Below are positions 20,952 to 31,624 of a stretch of DNA of 64,000 bases, one piece after another. Under the pieces are notes generated by a model. It searched no databases and had not been told where the DNA came from. It saw only the letters and a list, made by a program, of their open reading frames with translations. Each line of letters starts with the position of its first letter. Positions within the stretch are counted from its first letter, which is position 1. The stretch is from assembly GCF_017355525.1 (NCBI RefSeq), contig NZ_CP067395.1:1860001-1924000 (forward strand). Reading direction: 5' to 3'. The position numbers and the translations under genes are program-made. The stretch is from Lysobacter enzymogenes. Lineage in GTDB: Bacteria; Pseudomonadota; Gammaproteobacteria; Xanthomonadales; Xanthomonadaceae.

Positions 20952-22325
20952 TCACTCGCCGGCCACCATCATCTTGCCGAGCAGGATCGAACCGGTGCCC
21001 ACGTGCGAACGCGGGTCGACGTCGGTGCCGACCGCTTCGAAGCTTTCGAACATGCGCCGCAGGTTGCCGGCGATGGTGATGCCGTCGACCGGGTACTGGA
21101 TTTCGCCGTTCTCGACCCAGAAGCCGCCGGCGCCGCGCGAGTAATCGCCGGTGACCGCGTTGACGCCCTGCCCCATCAGCTCGGTGACCAGCAGGCCGCG
21201 CCCCATCTGCCGCAGCAGCGAGTCGAAATCGCCGGCGTTGGCGGCGACTTCCAGGTTGTGCACGCCGCCGGCGTTGCCGGTGCTCTGCAGGCCGAGCTTG
21301 CGCGCCGAATAGCTGCCGAGCACGTAACGTTGCAGCACGCCGTTTTCGACCAGCATCGACTCGCGCGTGGCCACGCCTTCGCCGTCGTAGGCGGTGGAGC
21401 GCAGGCCGCGCATCTGGAACGGGTTTTCGCGGATCGAGAACCACTCGGGAAACAGCTTCTCGCCGACGCTGTCGAGCAGGAAGCTGGAGCGGCGGTACAG
21501 CGCGCCGCCGCTGACCGCGCCGATCAGATGGCCGATCAGCGAGCTGGCGCTTTCGGCGGCGAACAGCACCGGGTATTCGCCGGTCGCGAGCTGGCGCGGC
21601 GCCAGCCGCGCGACGGTGCGCTCGGCGGACTTGCGGCCGACCGCGGCCGCGGCTTCCAGGTCCTCGGCGGCCAGCGCCGTGGTGTACCAGCCCTCGCGCT
21701 GCATGTCGTCGCCGCGGCCTGCGATCAGCGAACAGCTCAGGCTGTGGTGGGTGCTGCGCTCGCGGCCGAGGAAGCCGTGCGAGTTGGCGTACACCGCCAG
21801 GCTGGCGCCGGTGCCGACCGAGGCGCCGCCGGAGTTTTCGATCCGCGCGTCGAATTCGCGCCCGGCCGCTTCGCAGGCCAGGGCCAGCTCGACCGCCTGG
21901 TCGGCGTCGATGTACCAGGGATGCCAGGTGTCGAAGTCGCGCTCGCCGCGGGCCATGCGCTCGGCATCGGCCAGACCGGAGAACGGGTCGTCCTCGGTGT
22001 AGCCGGCGATCGCGCAGGCCTGGGCGACCGTGGCCTCCAGACTTTCCTCGCGCAAGTCGGCGGTGCTGGCGCTGCCCTTGCGCTTGCCGAAATAGACGGT
22101 GACGCCGATGCCGCGGTCGCGGGTCGACTCGACCGTCTCGACCTCGCCCATGCGCACGTTGACGTTGAGCCCGGCGTCTTCCGAACACGACACCTCGGCC
22201 TGGGTCGCCCCGCGCGCGCGGCAGGCGTCCAGCATGCGCCGGGACAGCTCGGCCAGCGCGTCCAGGCGCGCCTCGGGGTCGGCGAAGGTGTGGGCGACGG
22301 CGGGAGTGAGGGCTTGCGCGTTCAA
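20952..22325 (-). CDS. pmbA: PmbA/TldE, partner of metalloprotease TldD
   Basis: The protein has 457 residues from a TTG at 22325; an in-frame stop lies just upstream and AGGATAAG precedes the TTG at good spacing. Typical PmbA segments are [69 protein letters not shown] and [20 protein letters not shown]. It lacks the HExxxH motif, as expected for the TldE subunit. With TldD it forms a cytoplasmic protease for unfolded or modified peptides, including maturation of some ribosomal peptides and degradation of CcdA. It is divergent from darP. Confidence 0.95.
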   Translation of the reverse strand: MNAQALTPAVAHTFADPEARLDALAELSRRMLDACRARGATQAEVSCSEDAGLNVNVRMGEVETVESTRDRGIGVTVYFGKRKGSASTADLREESLEATVAQACAIAGYTEDDPFSGLADAERMARGERDFDTWHPWYIDADQAVELALACEAAGREFDARIENSGGASVGTGASLAVYANSHGFLGRERSTHHSLSCSLIAGRGDDMQREGWYTTALAAEDLEAAAAVGRKSAERTVARLAPRQLATGEYPVLFAAESASSLIGHLIGAVSGGALYRRSSFLLDSVGEKLFPEWFSIRENPFQMRGLRSTAYDGEGVATRESMLVENGVLQRYVLGSYSARKLGLQSTGNAGGVHNLEVAANAGDFDSLLRQMGRGLLVTELMGQGVNAVTGDYSRGAGGFWVENGEIQYPVDGITIAGNLRRMFESFEAVGTDVDPRSHVGTGSILLGKMMVAGE

Positions 22326-22396
22326 TGGCTTATCCTAGTCAGTGGCGGCGCCGCGGGCGCCGCCGTCGTAATGTTCAGTTTATCGAGGTAAGTGCG

Positions 22397-22963
22397 ATGC
22401 GCGGCAGAGACGAAGACACCGGCGAATTTTTCAGCCCCAGCCGCAGCCAGAACCGGCGCGAGGCGCTGGAGGTGCTGGCGCTGGCGGAAAAACTGGTTTC
22501 CCTGACCGAGGCCCAGCTGGCCAAGCTGCCGGTGCCCGAGGCGCTGCTGCCGCACATCCGCGAGACCAAGCGCATCACCGCCCACGTCGCCCACAAGCGC
22601 CAGCTGGCGTTCCTGGCCAAGCAGATGCGGCGCGAGGACGAGGACGCGCTGGAAACCCTGCGCGACGCGATGGACGAGAACGGCGAAGCGGCGCGGCGCG
22701 AAGTCGCGGCGATGCACCGGGTCGAACAATGGCGCGAACGCCTGCTCGACAACGGCGACCAGGCCTTGGCCGAACTGCTCGACGAATACCCGCAGGCCGA
22801 CCGCCAGCGCCTGCGCCAGCTGGTGCGCAACACGCTCGAGGAGCGCAAGCGCAACAAGCCGCCGCATTCGTTCCGCGAGCTGTACCGCGAGCTGCGGACC
22901 GTGGTGTTCGGCGAGAAGACCGCTGACGGCGACGACGAAGAACTCGTAGCCGACGACGAATAA
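22397..22963 (+). CDS. darP: DarP/YjgA, dual-action ribosomal maturation protein (DUF615)
   Basis: The protein has 188 residues from the ATG at 22397. The family core is visible: [58 protein letters not shown], then [20 protein letters not shown] and a C-terminal helical part ending RELYRELR. The protein binds late 50S precursors and helps maturation of the peptidyl-transferase centre. It lies between pmbA (divergent) and tldD, as in many gammaproteobacteria. A shortened paralog of its C-terminal domain follows 24 bases downstream. Confidence 0.95.
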   Translation: MRGRDEDTGEFFSPSRSQNRREALEVLALAEKLVSLTEAQLAKLPVPEALLPHIRETKRITAHVAHKRQLAFLAKQMRREDEDALETLRDAMDENGEAARREVAAMHRVEQWRERLLDNGDQALAELLDEYPQADRQRLRQLVRNTLEERKRNKPPHSFRELYRELRTVVFGEKTADGDDEELVADDE

Positions 22964-22987
22964 GCGCGCTCGGCCGAACCTCCGGTC

Positions 22988-23221
22988 ATGCCGATCAGCG
23001 AACAATTGCTGCGCATCGAACGCTGGCGGACGCGCCTGATCGACGAAGGCTTCGACGCGATCGAAGCCTTCGTCGCTGCGTATCCGCGGGCGGACCGCAA
23101 GCTGCTCAAGCGATTTGTGCAGGAAGCCGCATCGATGCATCACCAGCACCAGATGCCGCGCAAGCCGCTGCGCTACATCCGCGCGCTGGACGATGCGGCG
23201 GGCGCGCACCCGCCGCAGTAA
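22988..23221 (+). CDS. Short DarP-like paralog (C-terminal DUF615 domain only)
   Basis: The protein has 77 residues and starts 24 bases after darP in the same direction. It matches the DarP C-terminal half segment by segment: RIERWRTRLIDEGFDAIEAF against [20 protein letters not shown], then AYPRADRKLLKRFVQEA against [17 protein letters not shown], and PRKPLRYIRAL against [10 protein letters not shown]. The N-terminal DarP half is absent. The reading frame is clean and has its own ATG, so it looks like a functional partial duplication rather than a pseudogene. It may bind the same ribosomal site or compete with DarP; this is inference. The stop is 12 bases from the tldD stop (convergent). Confidence 0.82.
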   Translation: MPISEQLLRIERWRTRLIDEGFDAIEAFVAAYPRADRKLLKRFVQEAASMHHQHQMPRKPLRYIRALDDAAGAHPPQ

Positions 23222-23233
23222 GCCGCGCCGGCC

Positions 23234-24676
23234 TCACGCGCTGGTACCGCCCACCGTCAGCCCATCGATCAGCAACGACGGCTGGCCGACGCCGACCGGA
23301 ACGCTCTGCCCGTCCTTGCCGCACACGCCGACGCCTTCGTCCAGGGCGAGGTCGTGGCCGATCATGCTGACCTTGCGCATCGTCTCCGGGCCGTTGCCGA
23401 TCAGGGTCGCGCCCTTGACCGGCGCGGTGACCTTGCCGTCTTCGATCAGATACGCCTCGGTCGCCGAGAACACGTACTTGCCGCTGGTGATGTCGACCTG
23501 GCCGCCGCCGAAATTGACCGCGTACAGGCCCTTCTTGACCGAGCGGATCATTTCTTCGGGATCGTGCGTGCCGGCGAGCATGTAGGTGTTGGTCATGCGC
23601 GGCATCGGCAGGTGCGCGAACGACTCGCGGCGGCCGTTGCCGGTCGGCGCCATGCCCATCAGGCGGGCGTTCAAGGTGTCCTGCATGTAGCCGACCAGCA
23701 CGCCGTCTTCGATCAGCGTGGTGCAGTTGGTCGGGGTGCCTTCGTCGTCGATGTTGAGCGAGCCGCGGCGGCCTTCCAGGGTGCCGTCGTCGACGATGGT
23801 CACGCCCGGGGCGGCGACGCGCTGGCCCATGCGGCCGGCGTAGGTCGAGGTGCCCTTGCGGTTGAAATCGCCTTCCAGGCCGTGGCCGACCGCCTCGTGC
23901 AGCAGCACGCCAGGCCAGCCGGCGCCGAGCACCACCGGCATCACCCCGGCCGGCGCGTCGACCGCTTCCAGGTTCACCAGCGCCTGGCGCAGCGCTTCGC
24001 GCGCGAACCGCTCGGGCTTGCCGCCGTCGAGCAGGTCGGCGTAGCTGCAACGGCCGCCGCCGCCGGCGTAGCCGCTTTCGCGCTTGCCGTCCTGTTCGAC
24101 GATGACCTGCACGTTCAAGCGCACCAGCGGGCGCACGTCGGCGGCGAGCACGCCGTCGCTGCGCGCGACCAGCACGGTGTCGAGCGTGCCGCTGAGGCTG
24201 GCCACGACCCGGCGCACGCGCGGATCGGCCGCGCGCAGCAGTTGGTCGATCTTGCGCAGCGCCTCGACCTTGGCCTCGTTGGACAGCGAATCGATCGGAT
24301 CGTCGCTGGGGTACAGCGAACGGCCGCCGCCGCGCACCAGCGCGCGCGGCGCCTGCGCGCCGCCGTCGCGGGCGATCGCGCGCGCCGACTTGGCCGCGCC
24401 GAGCAAAGCCTCGCCGTTGATTTCGTCGGAATAGGCGAAGCCGGTCTTCTCGCCGCTGATCGCGCGCACGCCGACGCCCTGCTCGATCGAATGGCCGCCG
24501 TCCTTGACGATGCCGTCCTCGACCGTCCAGCTCTCGCGGCGCGAATGCTGGAAGTACAGGTCGCCGAAATCGATGCCCGGCCCGAGCAGGGTGCCGAAGC
24601 TGCGCTCCAGGCCGCTGGCGTCTAGCCCGGCGGGCAGGAGGAGGCGGGATTCGGCGATCTGGATCGGCAGGGTCAT
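23234..24676 (-). CDS. tldD: TldD metalloprotease
   Basis: The protein has 480 residues from ATG at 24676. The zinc-binding HExxxH motif is HEAVGH at residues 260-265 within [19 protein letters not shown]. Other hallmarks are [59 protein letters not shown] and [18 protein letters not shown]. It is the catalytic subunit of the TldD/TldE (PmbA) heterodimer. Both subunits are coded on the minus strand within 4 kb with darP between. The gene probably follows yhdP, though a 398-base gap containing a family C repeat separates them. Confidence 0.97.
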   Translation of the reverse strand: MTLPIQIAESRLLLPAGLDASGLERSFGTLLGPGIDFGDLYFQHSRRESWTVEDGIVKDGGHSIEQGVGVRAISGEKTGFAYSDEINGEALLGAAKSARAIARDGGAQAPRALVRGGGRSLYPSDDPIDSLSNEAKVEALRKIDQLLRAADPRVRRVVASLSGTLDTVLVARSDGVLAADVRPLVRLNVQVIVEQDGKRESGYAGGGGRCSYADLLDGGKPERFAREALRQALVNLEAVDAPAGVMPVVLGAGWPGVLLHEAVGHGLEGDFNRKGTSTYAGRMGQRVAAPGVTIVDDGTLEGRRGSLNIDDEGTPTNCTTLIEDGVLVGYMQDTLNARLMGMAPTGNGRRESFAHLPMPRMTNTYMLAGTHDPEEMIRSVKKGLYAVNFGGGQVDITSGKYVFSATEAYLIEDGKVTAPVKGATLIGNGPETMRKVSMIGHDLALDEGVGVCGKDGQSVPVGVGQPSLLIDGLTVGGTSA

Positions 24677-25074
24677 GAGCGAACCGTGGCAGCGGGGAAA
24701 GGGCATCTTAGGCCGGCGCGGCGCGGCTGTGACGGCGCCGCGAGCGGGATTGGGACGGATAACGAGATAGTGGCGGCCGCAGCTCGGATCAATGGGCCGC
24801 GGCGGTCCGGATCGGTCGGTTCGCGCGGGGGCGGCGCGCGAACGCCTCTGGGCCGCCCGTGCGGGAACGCTCGTCCGCGTGGCTGCCTGCCCGTGCGGCC
24901 GGCTCGCCCGTGAGGTTGTCCCGTGCGGCCCACTCGCCCGCGCGGGACCGGAAGCCGCAGAAACGCGTTCAGCCGCTCGCTACGGCCCGGTCCGAACTGC
25001 TGTGGGAGAGCCTTCAGGCCCGACGCCGTTCGCCCAGGTCGCCGCAGAAAACACCCCCACGACGCAACAACGCC
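24677..25074. other. Gene-free stretch with one REP-like copy
   Basis: This 398-base gap lies between yhdP and tldD. I see no credible gene. One family C element, TGTGGGAGAGCCTTCAGGCC with CGACGCC, is at about 25001-25030 next to the yhdP stop. In some relatives a nitrilase-type gene occupies this place; it is absent here. Confidence 0.6.
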
Positions 25075-28000
25075 CTACCCCGCAGGCGGCGCCGGCTTTG
25101 CCTCCGCCCGCGTCTGCTCGCGCGTCACCACCTCGACCTTCGGCTCCTTCCACGGCCCGGTCACCCGGTACGTGCGCGAGGTCAGGCTGCCCAGCGGCTT
25201 CTGCAGCACCGCATTGGCGGCCGCGCCGATCGCCGCGCCGACCGGCCCGGCGGCGAGCGCGCCGACCGCGGTCAGCACGTTGGCGGCCTTGGGCCGCACT
25301 TCGATGGTCTGGTCGTAACTCTGCGCGCGCAGGTCGGCGGCGCCGCGGATGGCGATGCTCGCGGCCGGACCGTCGATGGCGAGGTCGTCGCTGCGCGCGC
25401 TGCCGTTGCCGAAGCGCACGCTGCCGCCGATGCGGTCGAAGGCGAAGCCCTTGGAGAACAGGTCGCGGAAATCCAGGGTCAGCCGGCGCGGCAGTTGGGC
25501 CACGCTGAGCAGGCCGAGCATGCGCCCGGCGCCGGGCTCGATCTCGATCAGGCGGCCGTCGCGCACGTCCAGGTTCAACGTGCCCTCGAGCGAGCCCAAC
25601 GCCATGCCGGCCGGCGCGCCCGGCCAGCCCGCGTCGAGCCGCGCCTTGCCCTTGCCGCCGCCGATCTGGCCGCCGAAACCGAAGCCGGCCATCAGCGCGC
25701 CGACGTCGCCGCTGTCCACGGTCGCGCTCAAATGGGTGCGCGCGGCCGCGCCGCGGCCGGTCCAGTCGCCGCTGAGGTCGATGAATTGCTTGTCGCCGCG
25801 GGTGCTGATCTGGTCGATGCGCATGCCCGCCGGCGTCGGCCGGGTGCGCACGGTGGCGCTGCCGAGCGCGGCGCTGCCGAAGCGCAGGTCGGCGATGTCG
25901 AGGGTCAGCGCCGGAATCTTGGCCGGATCCATCGACGCATCGCCCGGCTTGGCCGCGGCCGGCGCGGCGCTGGCGGCCGCGGCGTGGGCGCCGTTGTTGC
26001 CGTTGTTGCCGCCCGCCGCGGCGGCGCCCGCGTCGGACGTGCTCCAGTGCACGCGCGCGAGCTTGCCGGCGATGGCGCCGCCGTCGTTGCCGGGAATCAT
26101 CACCGCGCCTTCCAGCGCCGCGCCTTCGGCGCGCACCGCGGTCGCGCCGCGCGCGGCCGGCACCACCACCAGGCGGGTGTTCGGGAACACGCCGCCGAGC
26201 AGTTGCAGGCGCTGCGCGGTCACGTCGACGCGCTGCAACGGCAGATCGTCTTCGGAACCGTCGCCGTGGGCGAGCGCGATCCAGTCGATCGCTTCGAGCG
26301 TGTCGACCCGGCCGCTGACCGCCAGGCCGTTGGCCGGCGGCAGGTCGTCGACGCGGTTGCTGCCGAACACCACGCGCACGCCGGTCTTGCCGTTGCTGTT
26401 GCGCGCGCGCAGCGCCAGGGTGTTGCCCAGGGCCACGCGCACGTCGCCGCTGCCGAGCGGCAACGGGGTTTCGATGCTCGCCGCCAGCGGCGCGGCCGCG
26501 GCCTTGTTCAACGGCGGCGGCAGGGTCAGTGCGGTGCCGACCAGATTCGATTGCAGGCGCAGCATGGTCGTGGCCGCCACCGCGGGCTTGCCGGCCTGCG
26601 CCGGCGCGCTCTTGGGAATCGCGATGCCGACCGTCCACAGCGAGCGCCCGTCCAGATAGTCCTTGAGCCAGGCCAGATTGTCCGGCCCGCGCGCGATCAA
26701 CTCGTCGGCGCCGGACATCGCATCCAGCCCGGCCTCGAACGCATTGCCCTTGTCGCGCACGTAGTCCTCGCCGGCGCGCAGCGACAGCTTGCCCGGCGCG
26801 CCCTCGTGCAGCACCGCCAGATCTTCGGCGCGGAATCCGCTGCGGCCGAACTCGGCGCGGCCGCGCACTTGTTCGAACGCGACCTTCCAGCGCGGGTCGG
26901 CGAGCTTGGCGTCGCTGAGTTCGACCCCGCCGTTGAGCGTGGTGCGCCCGCCCTCGCGCAGCGCCAGCTGCATGTCGAAGGCGACCGCGGCCGGGCCGCT
27001 GGCGCGCAGGTTGTCGAGGGTGTCGGCGTGTTCCTTGTGCAGCGGGCTCTGCCGCAGCAGGTTCAACAACTGCCCGGCCTCGGACGAGGTGTCGGCTTTC
27101 ACGTACAGCACGCCGTCGTGATAGCGCTCGATCCCAGCCTGCACCTTGCGCACGCCGACGCCGGCGATCCTGCCGCCGCCGTCGACGCTGAAACCGTCGC
27201 CGACGAAGGCGATGTCGGCGTCGAGCGAATCCACCGCCGGCCAGTCCGGCTGGAACTTCACGGTCGCGCCACGCAGCTTGCCGCCGGCGTGGAACAGGCC
27301 GTTGTTGCGGTTGAACGGCCAATCGTCGAGATCGCCGGACACCACCGCATGCCCGTCGACGAGGGTGCCGCCGACCAATGCGGTGTCGAGCCAGTTCACC
27401 AAGCGCTCGGACATCTCGCTGCGGACCCAGAAGCCCTTGGCGGTCGGCAGCTTGATCGGATCCAGATCGGCGGCGATGTCGATCCACGGCCGCGAACCGT
27501 CGCCCTGCCACCACAGGCCGCCGCGCGCGCTGAGGCTGACGTCGCCGTCGATGCGCAGCGCGGTGGTGCCGACGCGCCAGCCGGCGCCTTCGCGCCAACC
27601 GCCTACGCGGCCTTGCAGCTTGAAGGTATGCGCGACGCCGAAACCCGACGGCCAGTCGAAGCGCATCGGCGACCGGTCGTCGAGATCGAACACGAAGCCG
27701 TCGCCGTCGGCCTGGAAACGCCCGGCCAGGCCTTGCAGCCCCGGCGAATGGCCGACCGGGTCGAAGCCGAGCGCATCGACCCGGGCGCTGGCGAACATCG
27801 GCCCGTCGCGATGGCCGTTGACCGCGATGTCGCTCAGGGACAGCCGCGGCTTGGCGGTTTCGAACCAGTGGCGCAAGCGTTCGGGCAAGGCATCGCTGAG
27901 CGCGGCGACCGCGATCAGCGGACCGGCGTCGATGCGCTCGGCGCGCAGCGCGTAGCGCTCGCCGCCGGCCACGGCCAGGCCGTCGAGGGTCTGCACGTTC

Positions 28001-29142
28001 TTGCCGCTGCCGATGCGCAGCTTGGACGCGTCCAGGCGCCAGCCGTTGTCTGTGAGGCGGTAATGGGCCAGGGTTTCGACGTGTTCGAATTCGATCCGCG
28101 CCGGCGGCGGGGTCTTGGCGGAAACCACCGGTGCCGCAGGCGCTTGAGCGCCGACGCCTTGCGCTGCGTTCGCGCCGGGCTGAGCGGAAGGTCCTGTCAC
28201 CGCCGCAGCCACGGGCGCCGCGGCCGCGGCGATCGCGGTCGGCACCGAGGTCGACGCCGCGGTCGCCGGCGCCGACGCCGGCGCGGTGCGCTCGGCGCGC
28301 AGCCCGACCCGGTCCAGCGCCGCCGCGACCATCACCCCGGCGATGCGGTGCCCGCGCAGATCGGCCCAGGCCTCGGCCCGGCCCTGCCCCGATTCGACCC
28401 GGATGCCGGCGACTTTCAGCAGCGACGACCACCCCGACAGATCCGCGCGCACCGCGCCGGCGTAAGCGCGGCCGTCGCCGCGCTTGCGGTCGAAATCCAG
28501 CACCACGTCGAGCGGCGCCGACGGCGCGCCGGCGACGCCGACGCTCGGCCAGGCGCGCGCGCCGGCGCGCACGCGCGGGCCGTCGACGCGCAGGCGCAGG
28601 TCGATCTTCGGCAGGCGCGCGTCCAGGCCCAGGCTCGGCGCGATCACCGCCAGCTTGCCGTCGATCACCTGCAATTCGCCGAGCCCTTCCAGCGCCGACA
28701 GCGGATCGCCCTGCGGCGTCTGTTCCTGTCCGGGCAGCCCGCGCACCTTCCACACGCCGTCGTCGGCGCGCTCCAGGGTCAAGTCCAGGCCGCGCAGGCG
28801 CAGTTCCGAAAACGCCTGTCCCGGCAGCACGCCGGCATACAGCGACACCAGCATCTCGGCATCGCCGATGTTGAACGCCTGCGCGCCTTCGCCGATGCGC
28901 AGCCCGTCCAGGCGCAGCAGCGGGCCGCGCCGGGTCCACTGGGTTTCGACCCGGTCGAACGCGACCGGCCGGCCGGCGCGCTGGCTCAGCCACGCCGCGA
29001 CCTTGTCCGGATGGCGCTCGGCCAGCGGCAGCAACTGGCTGGCCACCGCCAGCAACGACGCCACCAGCACCAGCACGACCGCCGCGCCGTAGAACGCGGC
29101 ACGGCGGGCGAGGCGCAGGCGGCGGCGCAGCGGAGTGGGCAT
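25075..29142 (-). CDS. yhdP: YhdP family AsmA-like protein
   Basis: The protein has 1355 residues. A basic N-terminus is followed by one membrane helix (about residues 17-38, FYGAAVVLVLVASLLAVAS), then RHPDKVAAWLSQRAGRPVAF, typical of the YhdP start. The rest is a long repeat-rich periplasmic beta-groove; the C-terminal portion has LGLLSVAQLPRRLTLDFRDL and GFAFDRIGGSVRFGNG, the family signature, and TYRVTGPWKEPKVEV at the end. The family forms bridges for phospholipid transport between inner and outer membrane. It lies 138 bases downstream of rng, in the order maf-rng-yhdP-tldD. It is close to the family length of about 1270 but carries Ala/Gly-rich insertions. Confidence 0.95.
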   Translation of the reverse strand: MPTPLRRRLRLARRAAFYGAAVVLVLVASLLAVASQLLPLAERHPDKVAAWLSQRAGRPVAFDRVETQWTRRGPLLRLDGLRIGEGAQAFNIGDAEMLVSLYAGVLPGQAFSELRLRGLDLTLERADDGVWKVRGLPGQEQTPQGDPLSALEGLGELQVIDGKLAVIAPSLGLDARLPKIDLRLRVDGPRVRAGARAWPSVGVAGAPSAPLDVVLDFDRKRGDGRAYAGAVRADLSGWSSLLKVAGIRVESGQGRAEAWADLRGHRIAGVMVAAALDRVGLRAERTAPASAPATAASTSVPTAIAAAAAPVAAAVTGPSAQPGANAAQGVGAQAPAAPVVSAKTPPPARIEFEHVETLAHYRLTDNGWRLDASKLRIGSGKNVQTLDGLAVAGGERYALRAERIDAGPLIAVAALSDALPERLRHWFETAKPRLSLSDIAVNGHRDGPMFASARVDALGFDPVGHSPGLQGLAGRFQADGDGFVFDLDDRSPMRFDWPSGFGVAHTFKLQGRVGGWREGAGWRVGTTALRIDGDVSLSARGGLWWQGDGSRPWIDIAADLDPIKLPTAKGFWVRSEMSERLVNWLDTALVGGTLVDGHAVVSGDLDDWPFNRNNGLFHAGGKLRGATVKFQPDWPAVDSLDADIAFVGDGFSVDGGGRIAGVGVRKVQAGIERYHDGVLYVKADTSSEAGQLLNLLRQSPLHKEHADTLDNLRASGPAAVAFDMQLALREGGRTTLNGGVELSDAKLADPRWKVAFEQVRGRAEFGRSGFRAEDLAVLHEGAPGKLSLRAGEDYVRDKGNAFEAGLDAMSGADELIARGPDNLAWLKDYLDGRSLWTVGIAIPKSAPAQAGKPAVAATTMLRLQSNLVGTALTLPPPLNKAAAAPLAASIETPLPLGSGDVRVALGNTLALRARNSNGKTGVRVVFGSNRVDDLPPANGLAVSGRVDTLEAIDWIALAHGDGSEDDLPLQRVDVTAQRLQLLGGVFPNTRLVVVPAARGATAVRAEGAALEGAVMIPGNDGGAIAGKLARVHWSTSDAGAAAAGGNNGNNGAHAAAASAAPAAAKPGDASMDPAKIPALTLDIADLRFGSAALGSATVRTRPTPAGMRIDQISTRGDKQFIDLSGDWTGRGAAARTHLSATVDSGDVGALMAGFGFGGQIGGGKGKARLDAGWPGAPAGMALGSLEGTLNLDVRDGRLIEIEPGAGRMLGLLSVAQLPRRLTLDFRDLFSKGFAFDRIGGSVRFGNGSARSDDLAIDGPAASIAIRGAADLRAQSYDQTIEVRPKAANVLTAVGALAAGPVGAAIGAAANAVLQKPLGSLTSRTYRVTGPWKEPKVEVVTREQTRAEAKPAPPAG

Positions 29143-29155
29143 CAGCGGTCCGCCG

Positions 29156-29279
29156 GGATTCGGGATTCGCGATTCGCGATTCGGAAAGTCAAAAGCGCGC
29201 TGGCCCTGGCACCCGCGAAGCCTCGGTCGCCCGCGAACCCGCTTGCGCGAATCCCGAATCCCGGATCCCGAATCCCGGC
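29156..29279. repeat. GGGATTCG simple repeats in opposite orientation
   Basis: Between rng and yhdP, GATTCGGGATTCGCGATTCGC at 29157 and CGAATCCCGAATCCCGGATC at 29250 form two clusters of a 6-8-base repeat in opposite orientation, 60 bases apart. They could pair into a long stem just downstream of rng. Similar GGGATTCG tracts are scattered in xanthomonad genomes. Confidence 0.7.
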
Positions 29280-29280
29280 C

Positions 29281-30768
29281 TCAAAGCAAAACGACATCGA
29301 ACTGCTCCTGCGCATACTGATCGTCGGCCTGAAACCGGATCGACTTGCTCAAAAATTCTTCCAGTTCCGCCACCGCCGCCGATTCCTCGTCGGTGATCCG
29401 CGCCACCACCTTCGGCGAGGCGATCACCAGCAGCCGCGCCGCGTCGAACTGGCGCACCTGGCGGACGATGTCGCGGAAAATCTCGTAGGTGACCGTCTCC
29501 GGCGTCTTCAGCGTGCCGCGTCCGCCGCACTCGTGGCAGGCTTCGCTGAGCTGGCGCTCCAGGCTCTCGGTGGTGCGCTTGCGGGTCATCTCCACCAGCC
29601 CCAGCGGCGAGAACTCGTACACCGTGGTCTTGGCGTGGTCGCGGGTCAGCGCCTTCTCCAACTGCCGCAGCACCTGGCGCTTGTGCTCCGGGTCGGTCAT
29701 GTCGATGAAGTCGATGATGATGATCCCGCCGAGGTTGCGCAGACGCAATTGCCGGGCGACCGACTGGGCCGCTTCCAGGTTCGTGCGGTAAACGGTTTCC
29801 TCGAGGTTGCGTTGACCGAGGAAGGAACCGGTGTTGACGTCGATCGTCGTCATCGCCTCGGTCTGGTCGATCACCAGGTAACCGCCGGACTTCAGCGGCA
29901 CCTCTTTGTCCAGCGCGCGCTGGATCTCGTCCTCGACCCCGTACAGGTCGAAGATCGGCCGCGCGCCGGTGTAGTGCTCGATCTTTTCCGCCAGCCCGGG
30001 CATGTAGGCCGCGGCGAAGCTGCGCAGGCGCTCGCAGGTCTCGCGCGAGTCGACCTTGACCTTCTCCACGTCGCGCCGGATCAGGTCGCGCACCGCGCGC
30101 AGCGGCAGGCTCAGGTCTTCGTACACGCGCTCGCCGACCTTGCTGCTGCGCGACTTCTCCGCGATCAGCGCCCAGGCCCGGCTCAGATAGGCGATGTCCT
30201 CGGCCAGCGCTTCCTCCGGCTGGCCCTCGGCATTGGTGCGCACGATGTAGCCGTGCTGCTCGGTCGACGGCGCCTGCGCGCTCACCAGCGCCTTCAGCCG
30301 CGCCCGCTCGCCCTCGTCCTCGATCCGCGCCGACACCCCGACCACGCGCGTGCGCGGCAGCAGCACCAGGTAACGCGAAGGGATCGACAATTGCGTGGTC
30401 AGGCGCGCGCCCTTGCTGCCGATCGGGTCCTTGACCACCTGCACCACGATTTCCTGGCCTTCGCGCAGCAGCTCGGCGATCGGCCGGGTCGGCGCCGGCG
30501 GCAGCGGCGCTTCCTCGCCCTCGCCTTCGCCGCTCTGGTGCGGGCGGACGATGTCGGCCGCGTGCAGGAACGCCGCGCGCTCCAGCCCGATCTCGACGAA
30601 CGCCGCCTGCATCCCCGGCATCACCCGCTGCACCTTGCCCTTGTAGATGTTGCCGACCACGCCGCGGCGCCAGCCGCGCTCGATGTGCAGCTCTTGCAGC
30701 ATGCCGTTTTCGACCACGGCGACGCGGGTTTCGCGCGGGGTGACGTTGACCAGGATCTCTTCAGTCAT
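29281..30768 (-). CDS. rng: Ribonuclease G
   Basis: The protein has 495 residues, the RNase G length. The N-terminal S1 domain has VGNIYKGKVQRVMPGMQAAF. The catalytic DNase I-like domain has TEAMTTIDVNTGSFLGQRN and GGIIIIDFIDMTDPEHKRQV, supplying the Mg-binding aspartates. The Zn-link-like CHECGGRGTLKTPE is near residue 405. It lacks the long disordered C-terminal region of RNase E. It trims the 5' end of 16S rRNA and degrades some mRNAs. It follows maf by 162 bases on the same strand. Confidence 0.97.
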   Translation of the reverse strand: MTEEILVNVTPRETRVAVVENGMLQELHIERGWRRGVVGNIYKGKVQRVMPGMQAAFVEIGLERAAFLHAADIVRPHQSGEGEGEEAPLPPAPTRPIAELLREGQEIVVQVVKDPIGSKGARLTTQLSIPSRYLVLLPRTRVVGVSARIEDEGERARLKALVSAQAPSTEQHGYIVRTNAEGQPEEALAEDIAYLSRAWALIAEKSRSSKVGERVYEDLSLPLRAVRDLIRRDVEKVKVDSRETCERLRSFAAAYMPGLAEKIEHYTGARPIFDLYGVEDEIQRALDKEVPLKSGGYLVIDQTEAMTTIDVNTGSFLGQRNLEETVYRTNLEAAQSVARQLRLRNLGGIIIIDFIDMTDPEHKRQVLRQLEKALTRDHAKTTVYEFSPLGLVEMTRKRTTESLERQLSEACHECGGRGTLKTPETVTYEIFRDIVRQVRQFDAARLLVIASPKVVARITDEESAAVAELEEFLSKSIRFQADDQYAQEQFDVVLL

Positions 30769-30930
30769 GAGCGGGCGCGGGTCCGTTGGCGCGATGAAGC
30801 GGGAATGAGGGGGCGGGTGAAGGGTAAAGCGCGCGGGATCGGAGCGAGGTCGGGACAGCGGTGGCGGGTGGCTATGGATCGCGCGCGGCCGGCCGAGTTC
30901 GACCGCGCGCGCGCCGGCGTTCGCCGCGGT

Positions 30931-31500
30931 TCAGGCGATCAGGCCGAATTGGCGCAGCAGCCGCGCGGTTTCGTGCAGCGGCAGCCCCATGACCCCGGAA
31001 TAGCTGCCGTCGAGCCGGGTCACGAACACTTCGGCGCCGCCCTGGATGGCGTAGGCGCCGGCCTTGCCCATCGGCTCGCCGCTGGCGACGTAACGCTCGA
31101 TCTCGCCCTCGTCGAGCGCGGCGAAGCTGACCTGCGACACCGATACCGCCTGCACCTCGCGCGCCGGCGAGACCAGCGACACCGCGCTGACGACCTGATG
31201 GGTGCGGCCGGACAGCCGCCGCAACATCGCGCGGGCATCCTCGGCGTCGCGCGGCTTGCCGAACACCTCGTCGTCGAGCACCACCTCGGTGTCGGCGCCG
31301 AGCACCGCCGCGGTCGGATTGGCGACCACTTTGAGCAGGCCGGCGCCGGCCTTTTCGCGCGCCACCCGGCGCACATAATCGGCCGCCGGTTCGCCGGGCT
31401 GGCGCTGTTCGGGCACGTCCAGATCGATAAGGCCGAACGCCAGGCCGAGCCGGCCGAGCAATTCGCGTCGCCGCGGCGACTGGGAGGCTAGATAGAGCAT
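30931..31500 (-). CDS. maf: Maf-family nucleotide pyrophosphatase
   Basis: The protein has 189 residues from ATG at 31500 ([15 protein letters not shown], the canonical Maf opening); an ATG 4 codons upstream is possible. Other conserved parts are [32 protein letters not shown] and a C-terminal [14 protein letters not shown]. The family hydrolyses dTTP, UTP and modified nucleotides to monophosphates, as house-cleaning. It lies upstream of rng, as in many gammaproteobacteria. In relatives I recall rlmH and rsfS being adjacent upstream, but here three plus-strand genes intervene before rlmH. Confidence 0.95.
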   Translation of the reverse strand: MLYLASQSPRRRELLGRLGLAFGLIDLDVPEQRQPGEPAADYVRRVAREKAGAGLLKVVANPTAAVLGADTEVVLDDEVFGKPRDAEDARAMLRRLSGRTHQVVSAVSLVSPAREVQAVSVSQVSFAALDEGEIERYVASGEPMGKAGAYAIQGGAEVFVTRLDGSYSGVMGLPLHETARLLRQFGLIA

Positions 31501-31624
31501 GCGCGAAAGCATAACCCGCGCTGACTGAGCGCCGGCCGACGCCAAGGCACGCAAACCCCGCACCGAATCACGGTTCGTTAACCGATTCAGCAAGACCCTT
31601 ACCTCGCCCTTCAAGGAGTTGCAC

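Noticed and set aside
24859..31491. A plus-strand open frame of about 2200 codons across yhdP, rng and maf
   Set aside because: Antisense shadow of three well-identified minus-strand genes.
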